In this document: positions 22,397 to 23,788 of the stretch, piece by piece
How positions within the stretch are numbered: position 1 is the first letter of the stretch
Layout of the letters: each line of letters opens with the position of its first letter
Virus record (IMG/VR): IMGVR_UViG_3300036399_000685
Span: 1-23,788 of that record
Source of the DNA: a virus
DNA: 23,788 nt
Direction: 5' to 3' (one strand)
Notes under the pieces: model-generated
Seen by the model: only the letters and a program-made list of their open reading frames with translations
Database searches by the model: none
What the model was told of the DNA's origin: nothing
Made by a program: the position numbers and the translations under genes

Positions 22397-22777
22397 TTAA
22401 TCAACCGTAATTGAAATTGATTTAGACTTTCTTTCTTCTTTTTTATCAATTGTTAAAATAAGTAATCCATTAGAGAATTTAGCTTTAGTTTTAGTTCCAT
22501 CATAATCTTTACTTACCGTAAAGGTAACATCAATTTCCTTAACCAATGGAGAGCTTCCTTCTTCTTTTTTTGCTTTAATTTTAATTTTATCATCCGTAAC
22601 ATCTAATTTAATGTTTTTAGCATCATGCCCTAAAACATTCAAAGTTAGTTGTTGTTGACCATCTTCCAATTGAGATACATCATAATCCGCTACAAATGAA
22701 GAGTGGTTTGATGATGTAGTATTCCATTTTGGATAATCAAATAAATCTAGTAGTTTTGTTAAATCTGTAGTGTACAT
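22397..22777 (-). CDS. hsp20: Hsp20/alpha-crystallin family small heat-shock protein, ~126 aa
   Basis: An alpha-crystallin domain is recognisable from ADYDVSQLEDGQQQLTLNVL to the signature FSNGLLILTIDKKEE, the A-x-x-x-NG-x-L element, with a short C-terminal tail SISITVD that carries the IxI-type motif used in oligomer contacts. Small heat-shock proteins bind unfolding proteins without ATP and are almost standard in T4-like aquatic phages, where they may aid virion assembly. I chose the ATG at 22777 because of its AAATAAAAAAACT leader and natural N-terminus (MYTTDLTKLLDLF). In-frame alternatives are ATG at 22825 and TTG at 22840. Upstream are twin palindromic repeats, downstream a hairpin terminator, so it is probably a one-gene unit under its own control. 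Confidence 0.85.
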   Translation of the reverse strand: MYTTDLTKLLDLFDYPKWNTTSSNHSSFVADYDVSQLEDGQQQLTLNVLGHDAKNIKLDVTDDKIKIKAKKEEGSSPLVKEIDVTFTVSKDYDGTKTKAKFSNGLLILTIDKKEERKSKSISITVD

Positions 22778-22845
22778 AGTTTTTTTATTTAAGTTTTTGA
22801 AATAATTTAAACTGATAGTTTCCATTTTTATACCAATCAAATTAT

Positions 22846-22902
22846 TATGACAAATTGTCAGTGTTATTTAAATAAAATATGACAAAGTGTCTGTATTATT
22901 TA
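22846..22902. promoter_or_regulatory. Twin operator-like repeats upstream of hsp20
   Basis: Two 25-base direct repeats (22846-22870 and 22878-22902) match at 22 positions, each starting TATGACAAA and ending TTATTTA. Each contains a palindrome: TGACAAATTGTCA (22848-22860, six-base arms) and GACAAAGTGTC (22881-22891). Their centres are 32 bases apart, about three helical turns, so two protein dimers could sit on the same face. The second copy overlaps the HD gene stop. They do not match the CIRCE heat-shock element. Confidence 0.6.
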
Positions 22903-23549
22903 GATTTAATGTAATTTTGTCTTTCAATAATAGTACTCATGTGGTCTGCCCAATGCATTATGTACTGAATGTTTGATTTAAGATATTTGGATAAATCAAA
23001 TGTTTTATAATATTTTACATTATCTTCATCATACATTCCATCTGTAAGTTTAATACCAAAATATTCATTTTCATTATACTGAATACCATAGCTATTAAGT
23101 AAGAAGAAAGTTCTGTCAGTAATCGCCATATATGAGTTATTACTATTTCTAGTATATACTTCACCTTTATTTTTTACATGCCAATCTGATTCATTAGGTG
23201 CGTAATGTAATTCTTCTTTAGTTCCTAACTTTCCTAAATCATGATGTAGTGCTACAAATATTAATTCTTCATCTGTAAAATCAGGTACACCTCCCTGTGA
23301 TACAAATACATTTTTCATAGCAATTGCGTTCTTACAAACATTAAAAATATGGTCAATATAACCACCAGGATACGCGTTATGAAAATTTAAATTACCTGAA
23401 GCTGGTGATATCATAAGGTTACCACCTAATTCTGATTCAGAGTACATATAAAGGAGTTTTTCTAATCTTTCTCCTGTGAAGTACTTTTCTAGGATTTTAA
23501 GAAACTTTTCGTAATTTGTTTTTAATTCTTGTTCTGTTTTTTGTTTCAT
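22896..23549 (-). CDS. HD-domain phosphohydrolase-like protein, 217 aa
   Basis: The key residues are His67 in AYPGGYIDHIFNV (59-71), the His-Asp pair in ALHHDLGK (100-107; His103-Asp104) and a distal Asp202 in IMHWADHMST (197-206). These are in the order of the HD superfamily metal site, so hydrolysis of a phosphoester is the probable reaction, with nucleotides, cyclic nucleotides or nucleic acid as possible substrates. Similar proteins are common in T4-like aquatic phages without established roles. A promoter-like element lies 38 bases upstream of the ATG, and the hsp20 operator region overlaps the stop. There is no membrane segment. The family call is good; the substrate is open. Confidence 0.78.
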   Translation of the reverse strand: MKQKTEQELKTNYEKFLKILEKYFTGERLEKLLYMYSESELGGNLMISPASGNLNFHNAYPGGYIDHIFNVCKNAIAMKNVFVSQGGVPDFTDEELIFVALHHDLGKLGTKEELHYAPNESDWHVKNKGEVYTRNSNNSYMAITDRTFFLLNSYGIQYNENEYFGIKLTDGMYDEDNVKYYKTFDLSKYLKSNIQYIMHWADHMSTIIERQNYIKSK

Positions 23550-23587
23550 TTTCTTGAGTAGTAAAGAGTTTAACTATTAATAATACC

Positions 23588-23607
23588 CAAACATACGAAA
23601 AATTTTC
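23588..23607 (-). promoter_or_regulatory. Promoter-like element before the HD-domain gene
   Basis: The minus strand reads GAAAATTTTTCGTATGTTTG. TATGTTTG (23588-23595) is an exact match to TAnnTTTG, and the A/T block before it lines up with the uvsE and 58-aa gene elements (15 of 20 positions with uvsE). The spacing to the ATG at 23549 is 38 bases. No TTTG box is seen about 20 bases upstream, so it may need a phage activator or sigma factor. Confidence 0.45.
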
Positions 23608-23622
23608 AACTTTTCCTAGTCA

Positions 23623-23788
23623 TCAGATAAAAAGTTTTTTCTTTGTTAAAATTTCATATAGAATTTCAACCTCTTCTTCAGTAGTTAATTCAGGCAAATC
23701 ATCATCAAACAATCGAAGAGTGTAGACGGTATTACCTTTTTCATCAAAAAATTCATCAGATTCAGAACTGAATAATGCGGGAGTATAT
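23623..23788 (-). CDS. C-terminal part of an acidic protein, cut by the window edge
   Basis: An open frame runs from the window edge to TGA at 23625-23623, giving 54 residues. It is highly acidic in the middle (SSESDEFFDEKG, LFDDDLPELTTEEEVE) and ends in a Lys-rich helix (YEILTKKKLFI). No motif is recognised and the N-terminus is missing, so no family can be named. It lies 73 bases upstream of the HD-domain gene, on the same strand. Confidence 0.6.
   Translation of the reverse strand, partial: YTPALFSSESDEFFDEKGNTVYTLRLFDDDLPELTTEEEVEILYEILTKKKLFI

Noticed and set aside
22397-22840. Longer hsp20 frame starting at TTG 22840
   Set aside because: TTG is weak, the extra residues do not resemble an Hsp20 N-terminus, and ATG 22777 has a typical A-rich leader; ATG 22825 remains possible.
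22846-22902. CIRCE heat-shock element before hsp20
   Set aside because: The repeats read TGACAA...TTGTCA, not TTAGCACTC-N9-GAGTGCTAA.
1-23788. tRNA genes, CRISPR array, insertion sequences, integrase or attachment site
   Set aside because: Gaps are at most ~120 bases, and no cloverleaf, regular spacer array, transposase or integrase motif was seen.

Overview
The window is part of a contractile-tailed phage genome of the T4 superfamily. Every supported gene lies on the minus strand, so the genome reads from right to left. Homologues recognised from sequence alone are a gp5-type spike, a gp25-type wedge protein, a gp6-type (Baseplate_J-like) wedge protein and a gp55-type late sigma factor. With them are genes often carried by large aquatic T4-like phages: Hsp20, peptide deformylase, a 2OG-Fe(II) oxygenase, a NodU/TobZ-type carbamoyltransferase and an HD-domain protein. 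The DNA is very AT-rich. Starts have A-rich leaders with no Shine-Dalgarno sequence, and several gaps contain TATATTTA or TATGTTTG, close to the Bacteroidota -7 element TAnnTTTG. A Bacteroidota host is therefore likely, but this is inference.

Right part (about 23.8 to 17.5 kb), in transcription order: the end of an acidic protein, an HD-domain protein, Hsp20, a hairpin/terminator, a 58-residue gene, a membrane/coiled-coil protein, UvsE UV-damage endonuclease, a small nucleotidyltransferase, a 2OG-Fe(II) oxygenase, a DUF2061 membrane protein, peptide deformylase, a small membrane-anchored protein and the gp55-like sigma factor. Three of these gaps share an AT-rich promoter-like motif, and the Hsp20 upstream region holds a pair of palindromic operator-like repeats 32 bp apart.

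Middle part (17.5 to 12.3 kb): a carbamoyltransferase and an SGNH-like hydrolase are joined by stop/start overlaps to a helical protein, the gp5-like spike and a 331-residue protein. This chain ties a modification cassette to baseplate expression.

Left part (12.3 kb to 1): a 175-residue protein, gp25, gp6, a DNRLRE-like protein, a coiled-coil protein, a protein with a polythreonine linker, a 1671-residue baseplate/fibre protein with a LamG-like domain, a 207-residue structural protein, and the first 16 codons of another gene. Two gaps here share a 20-base motif differing at one position, a candidate late promoter.

The layout suggests that host-sigma or middle promoters drive the right-hand genes, including the late sigma factor, and that this factor then drives the tail genes on the left. 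There is no gene-free stretch over 300 bases, and I see no tRNA, CRISPR array, insertion sequence or integrase.
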